Positions 1 through 6,315 of a stretch of DNA of 24,088 nt are shown piece by piece. The notes below the pieces were generated by a model that saw nothing but the letters and a program-made list of their open reading frames with translations, did not search any database and was not told where the DNA came from. The first letter of the stretch is position 1; every line of letters begins with the position of its first letter. The stretch lies in contig JBFHDX010000056.1 in NCBI GenBank assembly GCA_041584475.1, forward strand, positions 1 to 24,088, in the 5' to 3' direction. Source of the DNA: JBFHDX01 sp041584475 (GTDB lineage: Bacteria > Pseudomonadota > Alphaproteobacteria > UBA8366 > JADFVY01). Both the position numbers and the translations under genes were made by a program.

Positions 1-615
1 GGCGCCGCCGCGGTGCTTCAGCCAGCGCATCAGCGTCGTGTCACGGCCGGTCACCTGCATGCGGTAGATGCCGAGGTTGAAATCGTCCTCGCGCCGCGTA
101 CCCGGCCCCCTGGTGACGACCAGCGGCCAGGTGATCAGCGGCGCCGGCTCGCCCGGCCAGCAGGTCTGCACCGGCAGGCGCGCGAGGTCGACGTCGCCGC
201 CCTCGAGCACGACCTCGTGGCACGGCGCCCGGCCGCCCGATGCCTTCGGCTTCATCGCCATCACCGTCTTGAGTAACGGCAGCATCTCCATCGCCTCGCG
301 CCAGCCGCCCGGCGGCTCCGGCTGGCGCAGGAACGCCAGCATTTCGCCGACGGCGCGCAGCTCCTGCGGCTCGCGCTCCATGCCCCAGGCGACCCGCTCG
401 ACCGTGCCGAACAGGTTGGCCAGCACCGGCATGTCGTATTTGCCGCCGTCGCCGGCGACGACGTTCTCGAACAGCACCGCGGGCCCGCCCTCGGCAAGCA
501 GCCGCGTCTGGATCTCGGTCATCTCGAGGACCGGCGACACCGGCGCCGTGACGCGGACGAGGCGGCCCGCGGTCTCGAGCCTGGCAATGAAATCGCGCAG
601 CGATGAGTAGGGCAT
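1..615 (-). CDS. ubiD: UbiD, 4-hydroxy-3-polyprenylbenzoate decarboxylase (N-terminal part, cut by window edge)
   Basis: Decarboxylates 4-hydroxy-3-polyprenylbenzoate in ubiquinone synthesis, using the prenylated FMN made by UbiX. The 205 visible codons align from memory along the whole N-terminal part of E. coli UbiD: SLRDFIARLE at residues 5-14, GGPAVLFENV at 43-52, VLANLFGT at 64-71, TCWPGEPAPLITWPL at 151-165 and NLGIYRMQ at 180-187. The last block holds the Asn and Arg (N180, R185) that in this family help bind metal and prFMN; HRGG follows at 201-204. The start is the ATG at 613-615, which gives the usual N-terminus. The C-terminal part, with the conserved catalytic Glu residues, lies outside the window, so integrity cannot be judged. 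It is divergent from the DUF4170 gene. A second ubiquinone gene, ubiA, lies 2 kb away. Confidence 0.93.
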   Translation of the reverse strand, partial: MPYSSLRDFIARLETAGRLVRVTAPVSPVLEMTEIQTRLLAEGGPAVLFENVVAGDGGKYDMPVLANLFGTVERVAWGMEREPQELRAVGEMLAFLRQPEPPGGWREAMEMLPLLKTVMAMKPKASGGRAPCHEVVLEGGDVDLARLPVQTCWPGEPAPLITWPLVVTRGPGTRREDDFNLGIYRMQVTGRDTTLMRWLKHRGGA

Positions 616-647
616 GGCGCCGATCCGCGTGAAGCTTGTCCGCGTCC

Positions 648-676
648 TATACAGACCGGTTGCGGCGCCCCGTCAA
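648..676 (-). promoter_or_regulatory. Candidate sigma70-type promoter for ubiD
   Basis: On the minus strand TTGACG (671-676) is followed after 17 bp by TGTATA (648-653); an alternative -10, TATAGG, lies 2 bp further on. The start codon is about 35 bp downstream. This is pattern matching only, with no transcript evidence. Confidence 0.4.
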
Positions 677-745
677 GGCCGCGCCGGCGCTTCGGCGCAT
701 TCGACCTATATGATATGCAAGGAGACGTGGCAGGCGAGAGAGGCT

Positions 746-934
746 GTGGCACAGCATTACCGGGTCATCGGCGGGGAACATGCCGGCACCGACGTCACGG
801 CGATCGCCGGCGGCGGCGGGCCCGGGCGGCACGGCCCGTTCGCGGACCATGCCGCGGCGCGCGACGGTTGGGCGCGCCCGTCGTGGCGGCACATCGACGA
901 CGCGCAAATGCGCTACAGGAACGGGCAGGTATGA
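746..934 (+). CDS. DUF4170 family small protein
   Basis: A 62-residue soluble protein. The run YRVIGGEHAGTD near the start, HGPFADHAAA in the middle and the ending WRHIDDAQMRYR match the alphaproteobacterial DUF4170 pattern as I remember it (YWVIGGEYADT..., GPF..Y.EA, W.TVDDC..RYRI). Its function is not known. I chose the GTG at 746 because a purine-rich SD (GAGAGAGG, 736-743) sits just upstream and the family normally begins close to the YRVIGGE motif; an in-frame ATG at 710 would add 12 residues that do not look conserved. The TGA stop at 932-934 overlaps the ATG of the next gene as ATGA, so the two are probably translated together. Confidence is in the family, not the exact start. Confidence 0.72.
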   Translation: MAQHYRVIGGEHAGTDVTAIAGGGGPGRHGPFADHAAARDGWARPSWRHIDDAQMRYRNGQV

Positions 935-1665
935 GCGGCGCCGACAGCCAGCGCGGGCCGGACGCGCGGGCGAAGCTCGAGCGCGCGCGCGGCTACCCCT
1001 ACGCGATCCCGCCGCGCTCCTACAGCTGGCGGGGCGGCGCCGTCGCCGGCTTCGAGCCGGCGGCGCGCGCGGGCCGCACGCCGGTGCTGGCGATCGGCTC
1101 CAACCAGTCGCCGCAGCAGCTGACGCGAAAATTCGGCGACCGCGGTGAGATCCCGGTGCAGCGGGCGCGGCTGCGCGACTTCGACATCTACTATTCGGCC
1201 CACATCACGTCGTACGGGTCCGTCCCGGCGATGCTGCAGCGGGCACCGGGCGCGTGGGTCACGCTTTCGGTGACGTGGCTGGACGATCGCCAGCTCGAGG
1301 CCATGCACGCGACGGAACTCTCCGCCGCGAACTATCGTTACGCGGTGATCGAGGACATCGAGCTTGCGCTCGATTGCGGCGCGAGAATGGATGCCGTGCA
1401 CGCCTATGTCGGGGTGCACGGCCATCTGTTGCACGACGACGACGCCGTCGCGCTCGCCGCGATACCGGCCGAGGGCCGCCGACCGCAGGCGCTGACCACG
1501 GCCGAGGTGCTGGAACTCGTGCGGGAACGCTTCGCCCCGGACGACAGCCCCGATGCGTTCGTCCTGAAACTGGTCGACGACCGCGGTTTCCGCGCCGCCT
1601 GCGGCAAGGCGATCGCGGCCGACGCGGTGGCGTTCCGCCATCCGGCGCGCCGGGTCGCCGGCTGA
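931..1665 (+). CDS. Conserved hypothetical protein, cytoplasmic, 244 aa
   Basis: I do not recognise a named domain. The protein has no signal peptide or membrane span. A Gly-Ser-Asn motif (VLAIGSNQSPQQL, about residues 52-64) recalls the GSN loop of gamma-glutamylcyclotransferase-like folds, but that is weak. Other blocks that look conserved are YYSAHITSYGSVPAMLQ (about 89-105), a Thr/Trp-rich strand (VTLSVTWL), and HATELSAANYRY (about 124-135). I recall similar uncharacterised proteins of this length in other alphaproteobacteria. The ATG at 931 overlaps the stop of the DUF4170 gene (ATGA) and AGGA lies about 10 bp upstream, which together fix this start. A much longer open frame reaching back to 715 reads through the DUF4170 gene in the wrong frame and has Arg-rich, unprotein-like composition. 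Confidence 0.75.
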   Translation: MSGADSQRGPDARAKLERARGYPYAIPPRSYSWRGGAVAGFEPAARAGRTPVLAIGSNQSPQQLTRKFGDRGEIPVQRARLRDFDIYYSAHITSYGSVPAMLQRAPGAWVTLSVTWLDDRQLEAMHATELSAANYRYAVIEDIELALDCGARMDAVHAYVGVHGHLLHDDDAVALAAIPAEGRRPQALTTAEVLELVRERFAPDDSPDAFVLKLVDDRGFRAACGKAIAADAVAFRHPARRVAG

Positions 1666-1690
1666 CCGGGCCGCGCCGACCGCGGCCCGG
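1666..1690. terminator. Candidate bidirectional terminator hairpin
   Basis: A perfect 9-bp inverted repeat (CCGGGCCGC at 1666-1674, GCGGCCCGG at 1682-1690) with a 7-nt loop begins at the base after the stop codon at 1663-1665 and lies between two convergent genes. There is no T tract, so intrinsic termination would be atypical. Confidence 0.4.
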
Positions 1691-1706
1691 GCCCGCCGGT
1701 GCGGGA

Positions 1707-2096
1707 TCAGTTCCCGTTGTAGCCGAGATTGTAGGTGCCGAGCGACGTACCGTCCTCGTTGACCACGCTCACGACCCACGCGCCCGACCACTCGGGCAGC
1801 AGCTCCTTGCTCGAATAGACGCGCCAGCGCGGACCGCGGACATCGAACGTGACGGCCGCCATGACCGTGCCGTTGAGTTCCCAGCGATGGACGATGGTCT
1901 TGCCTTCCATGTCCATCAGTTCGGTGAAGAAGAAGACGCGATCCATCGAGTTGTTGAGCGAGCTCACCTGGTCGACCGGCTCGCGGTCGAGGATGCCCGA
2001 GGTGAACTGCGCGCGCGCGACCGTCGGCTCGGCCGCCACGCTGTGGAACGGCGCGACAATCGCGATCACGGCGAAAAATGCGAACATGCGTTTCAT
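1707..2096 (-). CDS. Secreted DUF2914 domain protein
   Basis: A 129-residue exported protein. Residues 1-22 form a clear Sec signal peptide (Lys/Arg start, hydrophobic core, cleavage after VAA). The rest is a single DUF2914 domain: RAQFTSGILDREPVD (28-42), RVFFFTELMDMEG (53-65), HRWELNG (70-76), RGPRWRVYSSKELLPEW (87-103) and VVSVVNEDG (108-116) follow the family pattern as I recall it. DUF2914 has no assigned biochemical role. The ATG at 2094-2096 has AAGGGG about 8 bp upstream. It is divergent from the DUF302 gene; the shared 241-bp intergenic region holds a CtrA-type box (2155-2170) placed about right to control this gene. Confidence 0.82.
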   Translation of the reverse strand: MKRMFAFFAVIAIVAPFHSVAAEPTVARAQFTSGILDREPVDQVSSLNNSMDRVFFFTELMDMEGKTIVHRWELNGTVMAAVTFDVRGPRWRVYSSKELLPEWSGAWVVSVVNEDGTSLGTYNLGYNGN

Positions 2097-2154
2097 CGAA
2101 TTACCCCTTCAGGTGCGCGAAGAATCGGTGATTGCATTGGTACCTGCAACAGGC

Positions 2155-2170
2155 TTAAGCAAGTCTTAAC
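2155..2170. promoter_or_regulatory. CtrA-type binding box (TTAA-N7-TTAAC)
   Basis: TTAA (2155-2158), seven bases, then TTAAC (2166-2170) is an exact match to the CtrA consensus known from Caulobacter. It lies 59 bp upstream of the DUF2914 start, a distance that fits control of that leftward gene, and 168 bp before the DUF302 start. Binding is inferred from the motif only. Confidence 0.5.
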
Positions 2171-2237
2171 GACGGGCGAATGCGTCTCGCCACGGCACCG
2201 GTTGCCCGAACCGGGCCGGCCCGTGCCCCGGGCACCC

Positions 2238-2265
2238 GTGACATCAGCCAGCGAATGCCTATATG
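2238..2265 (+). promoter_or_regulatory. Candidate promoter for the DUF302 gene
   Basis: GTGACA (2238-2243), 16 bp, then TATATG (2260-2265). The -10 lies inside the 13-mer CGAATGCCTATAT, which recurs at 23227-23239 before the DsbD-like gene. A CCGGTT-N5-AACCGG inverted repeat (2198-2214) lies just upstream. Confidence 0.4.
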
Positions 2266-2337
2266 GGCGCTCGGGTACCGCGCGCGTACCGCCGCGAAAT
2301 CGCCGGCACGGAAATCCAACGCAAAAGAGGCATAATT

Positions 2338-2724
2338 ATGACCTATCACTACAGCAAGACCGTCGACCGCTCCTTCGACAAGGCCATCGACGACGTGACC
2401 GAGGCGCTTGAGAGCGAGGGATTCGGCGTGCTGACGACGATCGACGTCAAGGCGACGCTCAAGAAGAAGCTCGATGTCGATTTCCGGCCCTACACGATTC
2501 TCGGCGCCTGCAACCCGAACTACGCCTATCAGGCGCTGCAGGCCGAGGACAAGATCGGCACCATGTTGCCGTGCAACGTCATCGTGCAGCAGGCCGACGG
2601 CGGCAAGGTCGAGATCTCGGCGGTCGATCCGATCGCGTCGATGGCGGCGATCGAGAACCCGAAGCTCGCCGGCATCGCCGGCACGGTCCAGGACCTTCTG
2701 AAAAAGGTCATCGACAAGGTCTGA
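2338..2724 (+). CDS. DUF302 domain protein
   Basis: A 128-residue soluble protein. Its composition and blocks fit DUF302: an N-terminal helix (SFDKAIDDVTEALESEGFGVL, split here as SFDKAIDDV and EALESEGFGVL), then FRPYTILGACNPNYAYQAL with conserved Cys58, then IGTMLPCNVIVQQ with Cys79, and a late V(D)PIASM strand. DUF302 proteins are common, small and poorly characterised; roles in ligand, heme or thiol chemistry have been suggested for some members, but nothing here proves one. The ATG at 2338 has AGAGG 8-12 bp upstream. It stands alone: divergent from DUF2914 and convergent with ubiA, with only 24 bp between the stop codons. Confidence 0.85.
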   Translation: MTYHYSKTVDRSFDKAIDDVTEALESEGFGVLTTIDVKATLKKKLDVDFRPYTILGACNPNYAYQALQAEDKIGTMLPCNVIVQQADGGKVEISAVDPIASMAAIENPKLAGIAGTVQDLLKKVIDKV

Positions 2725-2748
2725 CGGTCGGCCGCGGTCGCGTTCGCT

Positions 2749-3699
2749 TCACAGCCGGCCGGCGGCGACGATGCCGGTCAGCATGACGAGGCCGAACCAC
2801 TTGTTCGACTTGAACTTGGCGAGGCAGTCGCGCGGGTCGTCGGTATCGACGTCCGCTGCCTGCCAGGCGAGCTGCATCGCCGCGACGGCGAGCCCCGCGT
2901 AATACGGCCAGGCGAGGCCGGCGCTCCAACCCGCCAGGCCGAGCAGGACGACCGTCGCCGCGTAGAACAGCCACAGGAACGGCCGCGTGCGAGACCCCAG
3001 CCGCCGCGCCGACGATCTCACCCCGACGAGCGCGTCGTCCTCCTTGTCCTGGTGCGCGTAGATCGTGTCGTAACCGAGCGTCCAGAAGAAGCCGGCGGCA
3101 TACATCAACCACGCCGCGACCGGCAGCGTCCCGTCGACGGCGGCCCAGCCGAGCAGGGCGCCCCAGTTGAAGGTGAGGCCGAGCCATGCCTGCGGCCACC
3201 AGGTGATGCGCTTCATGAAGGGGTAGGGGAACACGAGCAGCAGCGATGCCACGCCGACCAGCACGGCGAAGCGGTTGAAACTGACGAGTATCGCCAGCCC
3301 GGCGAGCAGCTGCAGCACCAGGAACACCCAAGCGCCGCCCACGCTTACCTCGCCGCTGGGGATCGGGCGCGCCGCGGTGCGGGCGACCCGGGCGTCGATG
3401 TCGCGGTCGGTGATGTCGTTCCAGGTGCAGCCGGCGCCGCGCATCACCATCGCGCCGAGCGCGAACAGCACGATCAGCGAGAAATCGGGCCAGGCGGGAT
3501 CCGGCCCGGCGGCGGCGGCCATGGCGAGGCTCCACCAGCACGGCAGCAGCAGGAGCCACGTGCCGATCGGCCGGTCGAGGCGGGCCAGGCGCAGCCACGG
3601 GCGCGACCGGGCCGGGGCCAGCCGGTCGACCCATCCCTGCACCGGAATGTCGGAGGCGTTGGTCCGGTTCGGTCCCGAGGTCTGCGAGGTGCCGGTCAT
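2749..3699 (-). CDS. ubiA: UbiA, 4-hydroxybenzoate polyprenyltransferase
   Basis: Transfers a polyprenyl chain to C3 of 4-hydroxybenzoate, the first membrane step of ubiquinone synthesis. The 316-residue integral membrane protein has about eight to nine hydrophobic spans. Both Asp-rich Mg/diphosphate motifs are intact: N94-D95-I-T-D98-R-D-I-D102, and D211-T-I-Y-A-H-Q-D218 followed by K-E-D-D. LDRPIGTWLLLLPCWWSL (41-58) and FPYPFMKRITWWPQ (157-170) are typical of the bacterial enzyme. I chose the ATG at 3697-3699 because an upstream in-frame start would overlap the divergent rsmE; the SD is weak. The N-terminal 30 residues are hydrophilic and not conserved. The order ubiA-divergent-rsmE-gshA is one I recall from other Rhodospirillales. 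Confidence 0.95.
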   Translation of the reverse strand: MTGTSQTSGPNRTNASDIPVQGWVDRLAPARSRPWLRLARLDRPIGTWLLLLPCWWSLAMAAAAGPDPAWPDFSLIVLFALGAMVMRGAGCTWNDITDRDIDARVARTAARPIPSGEVSVGGAWVFLVLQLLAGLAILVSFNRFAVLVGVASLLLVFPYPFMKRITWWPQAWLGLTFNWGALLGWAAVDGTLPVAAWLMYAAGFFWTLGYDTIYAHQDKEDDALVGVRSSARRLGSRTRPFLWLFYAATVVLLGLAGWSAGLAWPYYAGLAVAAMQLAWQAADVDTDDPRDCLAKFKSNKWFGLVMLTGIVAAGRL

Positions 3700-3751
3700 T
3701 TTTTGATCTTGCCGCCCCCGGCCCGGTGGTACAAGCGGAGCCGGAGCAACG

Positions 3752-4534
3752 ATGGCGCCGAATGACGACACGGCACGGACGGAGCGGCCGCGAGCGCGGC
3801 TCTTCGTCGAGGGCGACTTGGCCGACGGCGTGACCGTCGAGCTGGCGCGCGACCGTGCGCACTATCTCGCCCACGTCCTGCGCCTCGGCAGCGGGGCGTC
3901 CGTCGCCCTGTTCAACGGCCGCGACGGCGAGTGGGTCGGGCGGATCGACGCGCTGGCACGCAACCGGGCGCGCATCGCGGCGGTGCGGCAACTGCGCCGG
4001 CAGGCGGCCGAGCCGGGACCTTGGCTCGTGTTCGCGCCGATCAAGCGGGCGCCGCTCGATTACCTGGTGCAGAAGGCGACCGAGCTCGGCGCCGCCGCGC
4101 TGGTTCCGGCGGTCACCCGCCGCACCGTCGTAGGGCGCGTCAATGGCGGGCGCCTGCGGGCGATCGCCGTCGAAGCGGCGGAGCAGTGCGAGCGGCTGAC
4201 CGTGCCGCGGATCGAGGAGCCGGCGCCACTGACGCGAATCCTCGAAGGCTGGTCGGCGGCGCGCCGAGTCCTGCTCTGCGCCGAGACGGGCGAGGCCGAA
4301 CCGATCGCTGAGGTCCTGCGCGATGGGGCGCCGGACGACGGCTGGGCGATCGTCACCGGCCCGGAAGGCGGTTTCGAACAAACGGAACTTGACGCCCTGC
4401 GCAAACTGCCTTTTGTTACCGCCGTCGGGCTCGGTCCGCTGATCCTCCGGGCCGATACCGCTGCGCTGGCGGCGCTCGCCTGCTGGCAGTCGATCCTGGG
4501 CGACTGGCGGAGGCGGCCGCCGGAGCGACCCTGA
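3752..4534 (+). CDS. rsmE: RsmE, 16S rRNA (uracil-1498-N3)-methyltransferase
   Basis: Methylates N3 of U1498 in 16S rRNA within the 30S subunit, using SAM. The 260-residue protein has an N-terminal PUA-like RNA-binding domain (about 1-80) and a C-terminal SPOUT methyltransferase domain. Visible signatures are PIKRAPLDYLVQKATELG (96-113), EAAEQCERL (141-149), TGPEGGFE (202-209) and LGPLILRADTA (227-237); the last two form the knotted SAM pocket. The final motif is slightly unusual, with LGPLILRAD where most members have LG.RILR.ET, but this is a tolerated variation. The ATG at 3752 has GGAGC about 10 bp upstream. It is 38 bp before gshA on the same strand, so the two are probably cotranscribed. 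Confidence 0.93.
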   Translation: MAPNDDTARTERPRARLFVEGDLADGVTVELARDRAHYLAHVLRLGSGASVALFNGRDGEWVGRIDALARNRARIAAVRQLRRQAAEPGPWLVFAPIKRAPLDYLVQKATELGAAALVPAVTRRTVVGRVNGGRLRAIAVEAAEQCERLTVPRIEEPAPLTRILEGWSAARRVLLCAETGEAEPIAEVLRDGAPDDGWAIVTGPEGGFEQTELDALRKLPFVTAVGLGPLILRADTAALAALACWQSILGDWRRRPPERP

Positions 4535-4572
4535 ATTCGGGTATCTCTCGCGAAGGACGGAACCCAGTCGGC

Positions 4573-5940
4573 ATGTCAGCACCCTCGACCGCGGGCGGCA
4601 GTCCGGTCACCGGCAAGCGCGACCTGGTGGCCTATCTGGAGCGCGGCAACAAGCCGCGCGACGCTTGGCGCATCGGCACCGAGCACGAGAAGTTCGTCTA
4701 CGCCCTGCCGGACCACCGGCCGCTGGCCTATGACGGCCGGCCCGGCATCGGGGCGCTGCTCGAAGGATTGCAGCGCTTCGGCTGGGAGCCGGTCTCCGAG
4801 GGCGGCAACGTCATCGCGCTGCGCATGGCCGACGGCTGTTCGATCACGCTCGAGCCGGGCGGCCAGTTCGAACTGTCCGGGGCGCCCCTGCGCAACATCC
4901 ACGAGACCTGCCACGAGGTGAACGAGCACCTGCGGCAGGTCAAGGAGATCTGCGGCGAGATGGGCGCCGGCATGGTCGGCCTCGGCTTCCAGCCGAAGGC
5001 AACGCGCGACGAGATCCCGTGGATGCCCAAGGGACGCTACGGCATCATGCGGCGCTACATGCCGACGCGCGGCTCACTCGGGCTCGACATGATGACCCGA
5101 ACCTGCACGGTGCAGGTCAATCTCGATTTCTCGTCGGAAGCGGACATGGTGAAGAAGTTCCGCGTCGGCCTTGCGCTGCAGCCGGTGGCCACCGCGCTGT
5201 TCGCCAACTCGCCGTTCGTGGACGGCAGGCCGAGCGGCTATCTGAGCTATCGCAGCCAAGTCTGGACCGACACCGACCCCGACCGCGCCGGAATGCTGCC
5301 GTTCGTGTTCGAGGACGGATTCGGGTTCGAGCGCTGGGTCGATTACATCCTCGACGTACCGATGTACTTCGTCTACCGCGACGGACGCTACGTCGACGTC
5401 GCCGGCAAGTCGTTCCGCGATTTCATGCAAGGTCGGCTGGAAGGGCTGGAGGGCGAGCTCCCGTCGATCGGCGACTGGGCGGATCACCTGACGACGGCGT
5501 TCCCAGAGGTGCGCCTGAAGCACTATCTGGAGATGCGAGGCGCCGACGGCGGCCCGTGGCGGCGGCTGTGCGCGCTGCCGGCACTGTGGGTCGGGCTGTT
5601 GTACGACGCCGCGGCGCTGGAGGCGGCCTGGGCGCTGTGCCGCGACTGGTCGGCCGAAGAGCGCGAGGCGCTGCGCGCGGCGGTGCCGAAGACGGCGCTG
5701 AAGACGCAGTTCCGCAAGGGGACGGTCCAGGATCTCGCCACGGACGTGCTGGCGATCGCCCGCCAGGGCCTGCATGCACGCGCCGCGGAGGACCATTTCG
5801 GCGAGGACGAGGCGCATTTCCTGAGCGCGCTCGAGGAGATCGCCGAGACCGGCATCACGCCGGCGGAAGAGCTGCTCGACGCCTACGAGAACCGCTGGAA
5901 CCGCAGCGTCGACCCGCTGTTCAAGGAATATGCGTATTGA
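4573..5940 (+). CDS. gshA: Glutamate-cysteine ligase, plant/alphaproteobacterial type
   Basis: ATP-dependent joining of glutamate and cysteine to gamma-glutamylcysteine, the first step of glutathione synthesis. The 455-residue protein fits the proteobacterial/plant class by length and motifs: WRIGTEHEKFVY near residue 36, ITLEPGGQFELSG (about 94-106), PKGRYGIMRRYMP (about 152-164), TCTVQVNLDFSSE, ANSPFVDG (about 213-220), LKHYLEMRGADGGPWRRL, and the typical C-terminal ending PLFKEYAY. The Glu of the GTEHEKF segment lies in the Mg/ATP site in this class. It is unrelated in sequence to E. coli GshA. The ATG at 4573 starts 38 bp after rsmE; an SD is not obvious and later in-frame Met residues would cut into conserved sequence. 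The partner gene gshB is not in the window. Confidence 0.95.
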   Translation: MSAPSTAGGSPVTGKRDLVAYLERGNKPRDAWRIGTEHEKFVYALPDHRPLAYDGRPGIGALLEGLQRFGWEPVSEGGNVIALRMADGCSITLEPGGQFELSGAPLRNIHETCHEVNEHLRQVKEICGEMGAGMVGLGFQPKATRDEIPWMPKGRYGIMRRYMPTRGSLGLDMMTRTCTVQVNLDFSSEADMVKKFRVGLALQPVATALFANSPFVDGRPSGYLSYRSQVWTDTDPDRAGMLPFVFEDGFGFERWVDYILDVPMYFVYRDGRYVDVAGKSFRDFMQGRLEGLEGELPSIGDWADHLTTAFPEVRLKHYLEMRGADGGPWRRLCALPALWVGLLYDAAALEAAWALCRDWSAEEREALRAAVPKTALKTQFRKGTVQDLATDVLAIARQGLHARAAEDHFGEDEAHFLSALEEIAETGITPAEELLDAYENRWNRSVDPLFKEYAY

Positions 5941-6229
5941 GCGGCTGTTGATCCGCACTTTCGTATCGAGACCGGCAAGCCCGATCCCATGATCTGAAAA
6001 CGCGAAAACCGTTGCCGGAAATCATCCGCTGTCCCGCCTGCGACCGAGAGTCTTAAGAAGGGATTGCCGCCTGCCCGCATTCCAGCGCTTCATTGCCCGG
6101 GCATCCGCCGCCTGCCGATGCAGCGGAGAATCCTGCAAGGCCGAATCTTATAAAGCGGCTGCCAGCGCTTCTCGCGCTTATCGGGCTCGGCATGCTCCTC
6201 AAGCTGTGCATGGTCGGCATGGGTCGTTA

Positions 6230-6246
6230 GCGGGCTCGACGCCCGC
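6230..6246. terminator. Candidate terminator hairpin between convergent genes
   Basis: GCGGGC (6230-6235) and GCCCGC (6241-6246) form a perfect 6-bp stem with a 5-nt loop. There is no T tract on either side. It lies between the converging gshA and protease genes, where transcription from both sides should end. Confidence 0.3.
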
Positions 6247-6275
6247 CGCCGGGGGCCGCGTACCGCCCCGCGAGC

Positions 6276-6314
6276 GGTCAACCCGCCGACGTGGATCGTC
6301 GGCCGTGCGACGCC
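6276..6314 (-). pseudogene. Relic of a tldD 3' end
   Basis: These 39 bp match 7155-7193 inside tldD at 33 of 39 positions by my alignment, on the same strand. Read on the minus strand in the matching frame, the relic gives GVARPTIHVGGLT against GVGQPTIRVDGLT (TldD residues 459-471). It begins just after the protease stop codon. No further similarity is clear on either side, so only a scrap remains. Confidence 0.45.
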
Positions 6315-6315
6315 C

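Larger units (their letters stand above)
5941..6315. other. 375-bp intergenic stretch between convergent gshA and the aspartyl protease gene
   Basis: No convincing gene. It contains a hairpin (6230-6246), a 39-bp match to the end of tldD (6276-6314), and a 45-codon hydrophobic frame (TTG 6093 to TAG 6228-6230) without a ribosome binding site. Open frames on the minus strand across it have low-complexity, Arg-rich translations. The rest shows nothing I can name. Confidence 0.6.

Noticed and set aside
2708..4582. A leftward open frame of about 624 codons across ubiA and rsmE
   Set aside because: It is out of frame with ubiA and antisense to rsmE, with compositional bias and no domain.
5883..6080. 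A leftward 65-codon frame overlapping the end of gshA
   Set aside because: It runs into gshA antisense, has no clear SD, and the part outside gshA shows no motif I know.
6090..6281. A leftward 63-codon frame in the gap after gshA
   Set aside because: Low-complexity and Arg-rich; it overlaps the hairpin and part of the tldD relic, and has no support as a gene.
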